Below, in pieces: positions 1-10,814 of a stretch of 64,000 nt of DNA. The first letter of the stretch is position 1; each line of letters starts with the position of its first letter. The notes under the pieces were generated by a model. The model was not told the DNA's origin, did no database searches, and saw nothing but the letters and a program-made list of their open reading frames with translations. Position numbers and translations under genes: made by a program. Origin of the DNA: Laccaria trichodermophora (taxonomy: Eukaryota > Basidiomycota > Agaricomycetes > Agaricales > Hydnangiaceae); contig JACTVC010000005.1 in the NCBI GenBank assembly GCA_018417955.1, positions 310,001 to 374,000 of the forward strand. Direction: 5' to 3'.

Positions 1-3000
1 ATTGAAGTTTGGAGCTGGGTTATTGCAGAAAAGGCTGCCGTAGAGGTCGCATTGATGGGCGAGATTCTCTCAGCTTGGTCAGATACCATAAAATTGGAAA
101 GGGGGATCTTTTCAAGAACCCTCGAGTGAGCACTCTCTACTGTGAAGTTTTATTTAGCTCACGATATAGCAGCTACAGCGACCCTTTCTATCACCCTATA
201 AGCTATAGCCCGACGAACAAGGAAGACATTGATCGAGCTTTGGTTCAAGCTAGAAAGATCCTTACACCCCATACACTCGTCTTACAGATGCTTTTTAGCC
301 GTCTCCAAGCTGCACGATATCATCGACCGGGAGTTATGTTAATGATCCAGCACCTGGTATTACGCTCTACTCAGTCGCACACAAGACTTAGGTTAGCTTT
401 CTTATGCTAATTGATAGCAACAATGCTGATTCCAGTCAGCACACATGCACTCGCGCGAGAAGCCCGGTATTCTCTCCTTCTTTTCGGATTCGAGACACTC
501 AAAAGCTCGCATCTTGATGCATTTTGCGAGAACACATTGCGGGAAAGCCTGTATACGGTTGCATATAATTGGTTTTCTGTTCGACCCCAGTATGTTCCAG
601 AACTTTCAGAAGTCGCGTCTTTTAAATCGCAGCATCCAGATGGTCTTACGGTGCCAATCGCGTCCAAGTTGATGCGGACATCAAGATTCTCTCTGAATTT
701 TTGTCGTATCTTCAGACCGACACGGTTCGGGGCTCACCCCTCATTTCCAGTTTGTCGCCTGCACAATCGATGTCACGTTCAACTTGTGAGCACACGGATA
801 ACGGATCTTTTTTTTTCTTTTCTCAAATTGAGTTTGGCAGACTACGCGAGCAGAATGCGAAGCCTTAACCTTCCTCTGAGGTTGCTCACCGAGAACGAAA
901 TCTTTCGATTGTCCGTTTGGATAAATCCTTCAAACGATCCAAAAAAAGGCAGCGACTTGGTAGGAAATACGGAGCGAACGCTATTGGAGGTGATTCCTCA
1001 CTTTCCTAGTGGTAGCGATACCTGACGTGTTTTAGACCTCTTGGGCTGAAATTGTCCGCACAGTGTGGCAGATCAATCCAGGCATTGCAGTACATCTTAT
1101 CGAGCGGTTCAAAATAGGGTCCGTTCGCTACGAAGTTGGAAAATTAGTTCGCTCGAGCACAATTGCCGTTCTCGACATATCAGAAGCCTTGCCCCTTCTA
1201 CTGGGCGAGAGGCTGGATCCCCATATTCATCGAGATCTCAAGGTGCACCCTATTTATCCGAATTGGACATTTCTCACCGTGACGATAGCTTCTCCTACTT
1301 TGGGCGCCTGTCCCGCCCATCCTTGCTAACACATTATTCGAGCGGCGATTCAATAACGATCCTCTCATCCTTCAATATGCACATCGTGTTCTCGTGCAAC
1401 ACCCCGTAGACTTGACGTTCTTTTTCATTCCTCAAGTTGTCCAGGCACTGCGCTACGATGACCTTGGTGAGACATTTTGTTTCTTGATTGGGTAAACCTA
1501 ATGATAGCATTAGGTTACGTTGGCCGTTTTATCTTTGAAACGGCCAAGATTTCTCAACTCTTTTGCCATCAAATCATTTGGAATATGAGAGCAAATTGTT
1601 TTAAGGACGATGCAGCAGAAGTGGTGAGTGCCCAGGCTGTCTATTTGACGTGTGATTCTAGCAAAATTAGGAGGACCCCATCAAACCTGTCTTGGATGAA
1701 ATCATGGACAAGGTTGTAAAGTCTTTATCTGGAGAAGCCAGATCATTTTACGACCGGGAATTTTCGTTCTTTAACGAGATTACAGCGATTTCCGGCAAAC
1801 TGAAGCCCTACATCAAGAAGACAAAGCCAGAAAAAAAGGTCTTTATATCAATGCTATCTCGTAGCCTCAATTAACTTGGATTCAAGGCAAAAATTGATGA
1901 AGAGATGGCAAAAATTGATGTTGATGTCGGAGTATACCTTCCAAGCAATCCTGATGGAGTGGTGGTAGACGTCGACAAAAAATCGGGGCGTCCGCTTCAG
2001 AGCCACGCAAAGGTGATTTCTATGCCTTTCTACGTTTTCGAACTTTGTTGACTCGTATTAGGCGCCATTTATGGCCACGTTTAGAGTCCGAAAGGAGCGC
2101 ATTGAAATCAACACAGACCCAGATTCTCTTCTGGACGGAGATGGTGGAGGCGTCGAGACACGCGTTGATTACGATGTGTGGCAACAAGCAATCTTTAAAG
2201 TCGGTGATGATTGTCGGCAAGATGTACTTGCCTTGCAAATTATCGCGATGTTCAAAAATATTTTCACAAGTGTCGGTTTGACACTGTATCTATTTCCATA
2301 TCGAGTCACGGCGACAGGTCCCGGGGTACGTCTTTCATAAGTCATGAAAGCATCAAACTAACATATCTCCATACAAGTGCGGCGTCATCGATGTTGTTCC
2401 AAATGCTACTTCCAGGGACGAAATGGGGAGAGCGAAGGTTAACGACCTACTCGATTTCTTCATTGCGAAGTACGGCGGGCAGGACACTGTGTCATTCCAG
2501 CGTGCTCGCCTGAATTTCATCCAGTCGATGGCTGCGTACTCTGTGGCATGTTACATTTTGCAAATAAAGGACAGACACAACGGGAACATCATGATTGATG
2601 GAGAAGGTCATATCATTCATATCGGTGCGTTTCGTGTGGACTCTGGGTGCAACTGTTCTTACCTGAGCAAACTAGATTTTGGTTTTTTGTTCGACATAGA
2701 TGAGTAACGTGGTTCATTGATGTTTCAAACGTTGCTGACATTGTTCCTTATATCTACGTCCCGGAGTACGTGGACGCTCTAGTGCTTGGAGATTTTTTTC
2801 TATATTGACTACTTTCAGGGTGTCAAGTTCGAGCCAAACTCGTTTAAGCTCAACCATGAAATGGTCATCCTAATGGGCGGCCGATACTCGCAGGGGTACC
2901 AGCTATTCCAAAGTCTTACAATAAAGGCCTTCCTCGCCATTCGCCCTCACGCGGAGCAAATCGTCGATACCGTACAGCTGATGCTCGACACGGGACTGCC

Positions 3001-3282
3001 CTCTTTCAAGGGGGAGCCCACAATCCGTCGGCTCAGAGATAGGTTTGCTCTGCATCTCAACGAGCGACAGGCTGCGGATTACATGATGGGTATCATTCGT
3101 AACGCACATGAAAACGTAAGAAGTACCGCATACGACGAATTTCAGAGGGTAAGCAAATTATTCCATGGTTCTTCTGGTCAGGATATTGATTGACTCCAAA
3201 CCCAGCTTCAAAATGGTTCGTTCTATTTTCGATCTCTAAGGCGCCAAATCCTCAGCTTAACACAGGTATACCATACAAGTAG
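1..3282 (+). CDS. STT4: Phosphatidylinositol 4-kinase STT4 (PI4K-alpha), 3' part
   Basis: Makes PI4P at the plasma membrane; the 5' end lies outside the window. Exons: 1-125, 173-391, 440-589, 640-785, 841-989, 1036-1242, 1289-1466, 1514-1623, 1671-1838, 1887-2012, 2062-2325, 2378-2624, 2676-2699, 2758-2765, 2819-3148, 3206-3215, 3266-3282. The helical (PIK) region comes first, then the lipid kinase domain with KVGDDCRQD, the catalytic loop KDRHNGNIM, the metal-binding DFGFLFD, and the family C-terminus ending NGIPYK. All exons keep one frame with no internal stop, so the gene looks intact. Odd: the intron after DFGFLFDI runs AT...AC (2700-2757) and is followed by an 8-nt exon (2758-2765) that supplies the GPG of GPGGVKFEPN. 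The last two exons are 10 and 17 nt. Downstream lies the transposon island. Confidence 0.93.
2700..2757 (+). other. AT-AC intron in STT4
   Basis: The intron begins ATGAGTAA and ends TCTAC. It is flanked by the exon encoding DFGFLFDI and by an 8-nt exon. A CTGAC sequence about 20 bases before the 3' end resembles a normal fungal branch site. The 5' end lacks the ATATCC of U12-type introns and looks like GTGAGT with G changed to A, so a U2-type AT-AC intron is the better reading. The splice is inferred from frame and family similarity only. Confidence 0.75.
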
Positions 3283-3403
3283 TATAGACGATGATGGTAG
3301 ATTTAAGATTACAGGGAAATGTTATATCAATTTGGAACAATCTGGTATACTACAATCACTAGAGTATTAGGCTATGTAGATATTAATAGAGAAATTAGAT
3401 GTA

Positions 3404-3966
3404 CAGTCGAAACCCTCGTAACCCATACCTTTCCGTGGACAGTCCAGCCTATGGGTTTTCGGAGGTTATGGGTTGGAGGGGGTGGGAAAAAAATAAGCGC
3501 TCAATAAAACCATGCAACTTTTGAGAAAATCTAATTTTCTTTGTTACAATTAGTTTGCTGGACTGGACGGCAAACAATCAGCACCCGTTTGGGCAAGTCA
3601 TCATAGATGTAGCTATTCAACAGCGTTGACTTCGTGGTTAAGTGAAGCTTGATCTGGGGAGGAGGGGTGTTACAGGTTGATTTCAGAGAATTTGGTGATT
3701 TGTAGGTCAATAAATTTGGTACTGTGGTAGGTTTTATCGAGCGGCACGAAAAAACAGTGGAAAATGCTGGGTTTTATGTCCAATTTTGGTAGGTATAACC
3801 CTAACTTAGGGTCCAAAAACTATGGGTTTTGCCCACCAAGGGCTATGGGTTATGGGTTATCACGCACTTATGGGTTATGGTGTGCAAATCCCCGCCCACC
3901 AACTCGGTGGATCCAAAATGGCATGGGATTCCAGGGGTTATGGGTTATCAGAAGCATGGGTTACGA
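3404..3966. mobile_element. Tc1/mariner-like MITE, left piece (split by insertion)
   Basis: Starts CAGTCGAAACCCTCGTAACC directly after a TA at 3402-3403. The matching inverted end, GGGTTACGAGGGTTTCGA then ...CGACTG followed by TA, lies at 10699-10731. CAGT ends and TA flanks are typical of Tc1/mariner-derived MITEs. The two pieces are separated by the DUF6589/RecQ element. Rejoined, the MITE would be about 585 bp. No coding capacity seen. Confidence 0.7.
3764..3966. repeat. Degenerate TATGGGTT-rich stretch inside the split MITE
   Basis: About ten irregular copies of variants of TATGGGTT occur here. They resemble telomere-like repeats, but the unit is irregular and the stretch lies within the MITE interior, so it is not read as a telomere relic. 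Confidence 0.5.
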
Positions 3967-4072
3967 TAATCTCGGCTCCAGATGTGTAGAGAGGTCTCGC
4001 GGTCCGACGGCCCGCGGAGTTTAAAGTCGGAGGCAAAAAAAGCGAAGAAAACACAAGCACACGACCTCTCTA

Positions 4073-4754
4073 CAGTCGCGGACAAACAAAGACAACAAAT
4101 TTGATATCTCGGCCTCCAGCCAATATTTCGGCAATATTTTTTCAGAATCTTGATCAGCTCGTCGAAATACGTCGAAAAACACATCTTTGAAGTTTTTCCC
4201 ACGAGCGGATGTGTTCCGCCAAATTTTTGGTCAAATTTTTCGAAATATGTAGCCCCAATTCAGGGTCCTAGGTGACCAAATTTACCTCAAAGTGGCTCAC
4301 AATGGAGTTGAATTTCTGAAAATGATTTGTGTGTCAGCAGCGGCGCCTTTGGCCACTGTAATTCCGGTAAACAACTCTTCAACTAAGACTTAAGGGTCTC
4401 CGAAAGGCACCGAGCGGGCCCTGATTACCGATCAATTTCTATTTTAGGTCATTCTTTTCGAATTTATTTAGCCAAAACGGCTCGACAGAACCTTCCAATA
4501 TTACAGGATCATTTGCCTCTCATCAAAAGCAGTCGATTGCACTATTTTTCATGATTTTTAGATCAATTCTCACGGTCCTGCCAAATTTTGAGGGCCTAAA
4601 AACCTTATTTGGAAGTTTATGAGGGAACGGCTCGATAAAATTTGATGAAATTGGTATTGTTGGAATCGTCTCATCAATCCGCGTCGATTAAGACTATTTT
4701 CGAAGAATTTGGTAAACTTTGATATTTTTTGTTGACTTTGTTTGTCTGCGACTG
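4073..4754. mobile_element. Tc1/mariner-like MITE, copy 1
   Basis: 682 bp with terminal inverted repeats ACAGTCGCGGACAAACAAAG / CTTTGTTTGTCTGCGACTGT, flanked by TA on both sides (4071-4072, 4755-4756). It is nearly identical to the reverse complement of 10815-11485. It interrupts the left arm of the DUF6589/RecQ element, so it inserted after that element. No protein-coding capacity. Confidence 0.85.
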
Positions 4755-4867
4755 TAGTACATCTGGTGCAGTTTGATGGGTAGGGGTAGGCTCGCGTGAC
4801 ATTAGTCACAATCTGTAACAATTAAGTAATCTAGATAGTCGATCGCGTCGCATACCCCACAATTGCC

Positions 4868-7622
4868 ATGGACGAGATTTTCAACGGCAACACCTTCGAC
4901 GACGAAAATGAACTCTTTTATGACGACGACTATCATTCTGAACGAGATCCTGCAGCTGATGAGGCCGATAATGCTGCAGAGGAACTGTCTGATGACGAGG
5001 AGCAGCAAACACAACCTCTGGTTGCCGTTTTAAATACACGATTTTTGAAGCAAGGATTAGAGGGAGAGAACATAGCTGAAATCATCCGGGAAGTCCTCGA
5101 TTTCATGAGCTCAAAACACATTAATTTGCCACTGTTTCTCGATGCACTGAGCTGGGGTGATCCCAGGTGCCATTCAGACGCCAAAATTCAGTACGCGCGG
5201 ACGTCGTTGATGGTCAGCGATGAACTTCCTGGCATTTTGGAACGATGGTACCACCCCCCTCGAGGCTCAAGAAAGGGGAAGGGGAGGAGACCAGCTGGTG
5301 CCCAGCAAGTACTACGCAACTTTGCGAGAAAATGTGTTGTCGACTGCATAGACAGGGAGATTAAAACATCTGCACCATTATTCCTTTCACCACCTGAACA
5401 TCTCTCTCATAAAACTCTCACAAGCATTGACTTCCAATCTTTGAAGGAGGAGGTGAAGGCAGCCACACCAACTTTGTGGGAGGTGCTTCATCGGGTGGCA
5501 TACAGTCCTGAACAGGAACAAAGAAATAGCCACAAAGATCCCGACATGGCCAGTCCTTTCCTTAGAACCTTAGAATGCCACTCCTGACTTTTGCTTTTAG
5601 GCCACTTTGAATAGGATTTCGCAGTGCCAATATACACGCTCTCACAGACGAGGACGGTTTCAAAAATTGTGGGCCATTTATTTGAAGGCATGTGGACTCT
5701 CTGCACGCGCGTTTGATGCTGTTCACTCGCTGGGCCTCACAATGAGTCATAAATGGACAGCAAATGCATTTGGTCAGCTCTCGGAACAAGCAATGAGGGC
5801 TGCACGTGCCGAAATCAAAGTTTCTCCATGGACTATCTCACACGACAACGTCAATATACCCCTTCGTGTCTTTTCTCAACGGTTAAACAACCAAAGTCAC
5901 TTTATCAGTGGTTGCGCTGCCACTGTCTGGATTCTCCCTCAGTGCGCTACCCTTCCTCCAGATACAAACCGACTTTTTCAAAGTTTCCGAGCAACCCGAG
6001 CCACATCCGTTTTTTCCTTTGAAGATGTTTTATATGGCCAACCTGACGTTGACATTCGTGTTGAATCTCAACATCAGCATCGCATTCTACGGATACTACT
6101 CGAATGCCCAGAATTTTCGGACTATTCTCACAAGGACGACACACTACTTGCTCCACCACCTCCGGTTCACGAATTGGAAGTTGGTTTAGAGAATGCGACC
6201 AAGCAATTCATTCTACACACCTGCCCACTTGAAGAAGCGAGCTATGAGGGAACCCTCAAAGTGATGGAGGAGTGGTTTAAACAACTCCATTTACATTCCA
6301 AAGACGAAAAAACACGGACAGGCCTGGAACGAATTATCGCCTGGATTGGTGATCAGTTGACAGTAGATCGGCTTCGAGGGCTTTGGAAATATCGACACGA
6401 AGATCACAATGCATTCGACCGAATGGACTTTATGATACCGATATTCGGTTGGTTCCATCTTGTCATGGCATTTGCTAATTCTCTGCACAAGCAATATCTT
6501 GGAACATCGGCTGGCATTGGTGGACTTCGTCATGCTTTTGACTTGGTAAAACGAAAAGGCCTTATTACTCAATCAACAAAAGGTCCGTTTTGGCATCATC
6601 TCGACGAGGCAATCAAGCATGTCAGTGAAGCACATTTCCGAGCCTGCTGGTTGGAGATAGCTAGTGTCAAAACACTCGGTGAGCTCAAAAAAAAATCACC
6701 ACAAGATCTCAAAACATTGGCAGGGGAAATTCTTTGGAAACGTGCATCTCGTGAAGCAATTCATGAAATTGAAAGCCTGCAGGATGACAAACAAGACCAC
6801 GTTTTGAAACAGTGGACAATGTGGAATACAGATGTCCTGGCATATCTCGAGCTTCGTGATGCAATCAAAATTGGTGATGTGGGTAGGATGGAAGATCTGG
6901 TCCCTACCTTGCTGTTTCGGTTTGCAGGGGGAGGGAACTCGAAATATGCCATTGAGATGCTCGAATTACTGCAAGGCTTAAAGAAGGAGTGGCCAGATGA
7001 GATCAAGTACGTCGGATTTGATTTGTGCTGCGATGATTTGTTTTGATTGTGTACTACTCCACAGAAATTATATTCGCGAATGGTGCTGGCTCATGAATCG
7101 TACAGGGAAGCGAGACGGCTTCTTTCCATTCGACTTAGGTCAAGAGGAGAACATTGCAGATATTAAGGTAATTTTTCTCAAAGAAAAATTGATATGGTCA
7201 TTGGTCAGTCTATATTAATCTTCGCTTGTGCATCTCAGGTCAACTATCGCTCAATGGGACCTGGTGCTACCATGGAGTACATTCAAAAGGTTTCACCTGC
7301 CATTCCCACATTGTGGGGGGTGCAACGCCATATGGAAGATCAGTTTAAAACCTTATCGCGAGGAGCACGTCATGGTGTACCCCAGAAAGAAGACGACGTT
7401 GCGAAATTGACTGCTCAATATATGAACTCTGGGATTCATAAATTTGTGGCTGGTCGGAAGGTTCACAACAGCACGGACAAGGCACCCGACTTTTTGACGA
7501 TGGGTGCGATAAATCTCGAAAAGCTGGGAACGATAGATAAGTGGTTCACACAACGAACACATGCACGAGCGACAGGTGAGGACTGGGACTTTATTTGTAA
7601 CAATTCCGTTGATACAGAATAG
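4868..7622 (+). CDS. DUF6589 domain protein, putative transposase-like
   Basis: 857 aa. Exons: 4868-5548, 5601-7006, 7065-7167, 7239-7622. The N-terminus is acidic (residues 1-60). The DUF6589 region then shows RSHRRGRFQKLW (near 240), SHDNVN (D309), GDQLTVDRLRG (D478) and GWFHLVMAF (H513). The spaced acidic residues followed by a His motif resemble an RNase H-fold transposase, but no biochemical role of DUF6589 is known to me. The first intron has no GT donor where similarity requires one and best fits GC-AG (5549-5600). The stop codon is 4 bp from the stop of the convergent RecQ helicase. Both genes lie between the inverted arms of the element at 3967-10698. Confidence 0.85.
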
Positions 7623-7626
7623 ACTA

Positions 7627-10407
7627 CTACTTCAGAAAAGGATCTGGGGTGTCGTTGGCGTGAGGGTAGGGACCATGGATTGAAATGCGCGGAAATCCTG
7701 GACCGCGTGAATAGAGTTGTTCATAAGAGATGGCGCTTGGGGTGACATTGGCACGGTGAGGGTAGGAGCCGTGGGTTGAAGTCAGCGGAAATGCTGGACC
7801 ATGTGAATAGAACTGATCAAGGCTGGGAGTGTTGTTGGTGTGGTGAGGCGGAAACCCTGGACCACGTGAGTAGAACTGTTCAGGAGAGATGGCACCGTTG
7901 ACAGCGTGAGTATACTGGTGTTGATGTCCATTGGGAAAGGGGGTGAACGGCAAGGACTGATAGAACGAGTAATAAGAGTGGTCATGATGCTGTCGATTTG
8001 GTGGCGTTTGTGGGGGAGGGGAGATGGCAGAGGTGTACGGGGTAGGGGAGAAGGCAGAGGTGTATGGGATAGGGTTGCTGGTAAGACTGCGACTTCGTTG
8101 ATCATGCGGAAAAGAAGGGGTCCTCACTTGAGGAGGCATATTTTCCAGACCATGTGTGGGTGTTGGCACTTGATGACTGAGCTGAACGGATCCGGATGGC
8201 ATGCTGTGGTTGAGAATGGTGGTGCTATCGACGAGGGGGTTTTGTTTCTTCGAACGCGACGCGCGTGGAGGCTTCGGTAGGTTCTTCTTCAACTCGCGCA
8301 GCTGCATCCTCTCCGCCTTTTCCCTCTCCTTCTTCTCCAAATTCCTTGCCGCTGTCTCTGCCTTTTTCTTCTCTGCCCTCTCCACCCGATCCGCTTCCCG
8401 CTGACGATGGAACTTGCTGTCGTACTGGGAAAGCATATCGACGACTTTGTCGCCGTGCCGACGTGCATGAACCGGACTCCAGCCAGCCCCAGTCAGGTCC
8501 TCGAGGGTCTTCAACCGGGCTTTTGAAGCGAGGGCTGTCAAGACAACATCAGGTAAGAGGGCTTGAACTCCCCACGGCCGTTTTCGATACAGGTCGGCCC
8601 AGGTCTTGTTATGCCAGGTGACGAGAAGTTCCCGAGCGCCTTCATGATGAGTTTCATGACAATTGGCAATGGAAGCCGCTTCCGCCATTCTGCGCTTCCT
8701 GTGAATATTGCGAGAGGATGCAGGCGAGTCTTCAGTGCTGCTGTTTGGTGAATCAGGGCGCTGCGGCGGTTGGGGTCGTGTGTGGAGCAGAAGGTGATGG
8801 GGATCGGTTTTGCGAAGACAATTGTCGCAGCAAACTCCAATTGGACCTGGATGGAGAGAGATCAACAACGCGTGTGAGTTCTTCAACTCAATAAGCGCCT
8901 TACGTTCACGAGTCAAACCGTTGTTGAAGTACTGATCTTGTATGTCACGTCGGCACCCCTCTGTTTCAATCCACGCGCGAAGTCCTTCTTCCACATCCTT
9001 TCTGTATTTTGTAAGTTCCTCATCATCCTCGGCAGTAGGTTTCATCTCCTGAAACACACTAGGCTGTACCAAAAGAAATGCTTGCGCTTGGATTGACTTA
9101 TCCCTTCCACCACGGCCACCCTGTTGCATCCAGATCGGAAGAGACGCTGGTACCATAAATTGAACAACGCGCTTGACATTCGAGATATCGCAACCCTGTT
9201 GAGAATGCTTATCAGTCCTTACTGCTTGTAGTGATGTTTATAACAAACAAACCATTCCCGCAGCTTCCGTTGTGAGTAGAATTTTTATTTTACCTTCCCG
9301 AAATTCCTTCAAGATACGCTTTTTTGATCCTTTACTTCGGCGTGAATGGTAAACAGCTATCTGCCCCCATAAGTGCGAAGGCAACCGGCTCCACATCCAC
9401 TTCATTGCACCCATCGCGATGTTAATGTCATCAAAAAAAATCATGGACTGTATGAGATCAAGATTCTCAGCATCAGAACCTTCAGGAGTTAACAAAAAGT
9501 CCAATGATTCGAAATCGCTTTTCCCGCCTTTCATTAACCGAACAAACCACGCAATATTTGGCCTGTCAGTACCAAGATTGACGTGGTATGAATTATCAGA
9601 CTGGATGTGCATGACCTTTCGGACTTCAGCCAAGACCAGAGGAGAAAGTGTGGCAGACGTAACGAGGAAGGGAATATTTGCTGGGACAAAAGAGCGGAGA
9701 GTCCCAAGTTCTGAGTATATTGGCCGAAATTTATCTCCCCATTGAGATATGCAGTGCGCTTCATCAATAACGAACGTAGAAATATGAGCGGCGAATTTGG
9801 GATCGCTTAGAAGTCTCCGAAATCCGTCGTGTTCGAGGCACATATCTGGTGAGGTGATGATGACCTGGTGCCGTAAGGTCATCATTTCCTACAAACGCGA
9901 GGTCAATCTTTCATAGTTTATTCATCAGAATGAAATAAAACCTTATGTATGGACTCATTATAAGTCTCGCCATTTACAGCGACCGCCGAAAAGCCCATCT
10001 GTTTAAATCTCTCGGCCTTTCATTTTTAGCTTATAGAAATTCTTGAGAGATGATTGCAATGTATTCACCTGATCCTCCTCTAATGCATTCAATGGTGAGA
10101 TAACGACCACAATTTTTTTGGGATCTAAAAACAAGGGCATGACAAATGGCATGGTTTTGCCTGCACCAGTTCCTGCTATAACTGAGCAATCTAGCCCCAA
10201 GTGTAGCGCCTCCCCGACATCCACCTGCCATGTGTACAGCACCTTCCCAGGATTACGACAGCAGAACTCCGTATGCAATGTCGCGCGAGTGGAGGCAGAT
10301 TGATAGCCGCTCTTTTTGAATGCATCGTTCCGAGCTTTTCGTAAGCGCGCGGTGGATTTCTCGACTTCTTTCCGGTGGCTATCTTGACGTGATTCTGTGG
10401 GCGCCAT
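7627..10407 (-). CDS. RecQ-like ATP-dependent DNA helicase (element-borne)
   Basis: 853 aa. Exons (transcript order): 10407-10069, 10016-9942, 9888-9253, 9195-8904, 8846-7627. Motifs in order: AGTGAGKT (Walker A, about 78-85), SPLNALEEDQ, DEAHCISQWG with KFRPIYSEL (about 180-200), SATLSP, TDRPN, TTEAAGMGCDISNVKRVVQ and QQGGRGGRD (motif VI). After the core come CRR...YFNN and CCDNC, as in the RecQ-type zinc region. A long tail follows: a basic coiled coil (EKKKAETAARNLEKKEREK), then a Pro/Tyr/His-rich part with tandem YSRGPGFP-like repeats to the end. The last intron (8847-8903) is 57 nt and could be read through. It pairs with the DUF6589 gene and may unwind element DNA; that role is inference. 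Confidence 0.88.
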
Positions 10408-10570
10408 CTACCTGATTCGGAGAAGTTGTCAGTACCCTGTATTCCCGAAAAGAAGGATGGGCGCGCCGTGTTCTGATTTGGTGATGTAAGGGTGACGTCG
10501 GGTGAAAATTGCAGGATATATGTCACACTGTCACTCGAGCCTACCCCTACCCATCAAAGTGCACCAGATG

Positions 10571-10681
10571 TTATAGGGCAGGATGTTGCGCGTGAATTTT
10601 ATCTTTTTTTTGCCTCCGACTTTAGAGTCCGCTGATGGGATCTTATCTCCCTCCTGCAGAGCGCTTCATCCTGCCCTATAA
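10571..10681. repeat. 15-bp inverted repeat in right arm of the DUF6589/RecQ element
   Basis: TTATAGGGCAGGATG (10571-10585) is repeated exactly in reverse complement at 10667-10681, with about 81 bases between. One of the arm blocks shared with the left end lies inside it. The left arm lacks this pair. It could be a transposase or helicase binding structure. Confidence 0.6.
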
Positions 10682-10707
10682 CGTCGGGAACGAGACTAGG
10701 GTTACGA

Positions 10708-10729
10708 GGGTTTCGACCTGTTTCGACTG
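10708..10729. mobile_element. Tc1/mariner-like MITE, right piece (split by insertion)
   Basis: Completes the inverted end of the MITE whose other part is 3404-3966. It reads GGGTTTCGA, then nine extra bases relative to the left end, then CGACTG and TA at 10730-10731. Confidence 0.65.
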
Positions 10730-10814
10730 TATTCCTCAGGGCACTTAGTATAGCCGAGTGGTTATGGCGACAGATTCGGATCTTATTACGTACATAATTT
10801 TATCTGTTCCACTA

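Larger units (their letters stand above)
3967..10698. mobile_element. Candidate DUF6589/RecQ-helicase transposon (6.7 kb)
   Basis: The ends are TAATCTCG (left) and CGAGACTA (right), an inverted pair with one mismatch, and both are flanked by a perfect 9-bp repeat GGGTTACGA (3958-3966 and 10699-10707). Inside each end are longer inverted blocks. One is about 28 bp around AAAGTCGGAGGCAAAAAAA (left 4013-4040, right 10605-10632). The other is about 43 bp around GATGGGTAGGGGTAGGCTCG (left 4758-4800, right 10525-10570). A second MITE (4073-4754) interrupts the left arm. Cargo is two convergent genes: DUF6589 (plus) and a RecQ-like helicase (minus). That this is one transposon, and that DUF6589 is its transposase, is inference. 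Confidence 0.65.

Noticed and set aside
1..3282. STT4 as a pseudogene because of stops after DFGFLFDI
   Set aside because: All remaining exons are intact, and an AT-AC intron plus an 8-nt exon restores the invariant motif exactly.
3764..3966. Telomere-repeat relic (TATGGGTT-like)
   Set aside because: The units are irregular and lie inside a TA-flanked MITE whose ends carry the same CCCTAACCC-like sequence, so they belong to the MITE.
7906..8621. Plus-strand open frames opposite the helicase tail
   Set aside because: They are low-complexity shadows of the Pro/Tyr-rich and coiled-coil coding sequence on the minus strand.
10571..10681. Independent 111-bp MITE
   Set aside because: It contains a block shared in inverted form with the left arm of the larger element, so it is part of that arm rather than a separate insertion.
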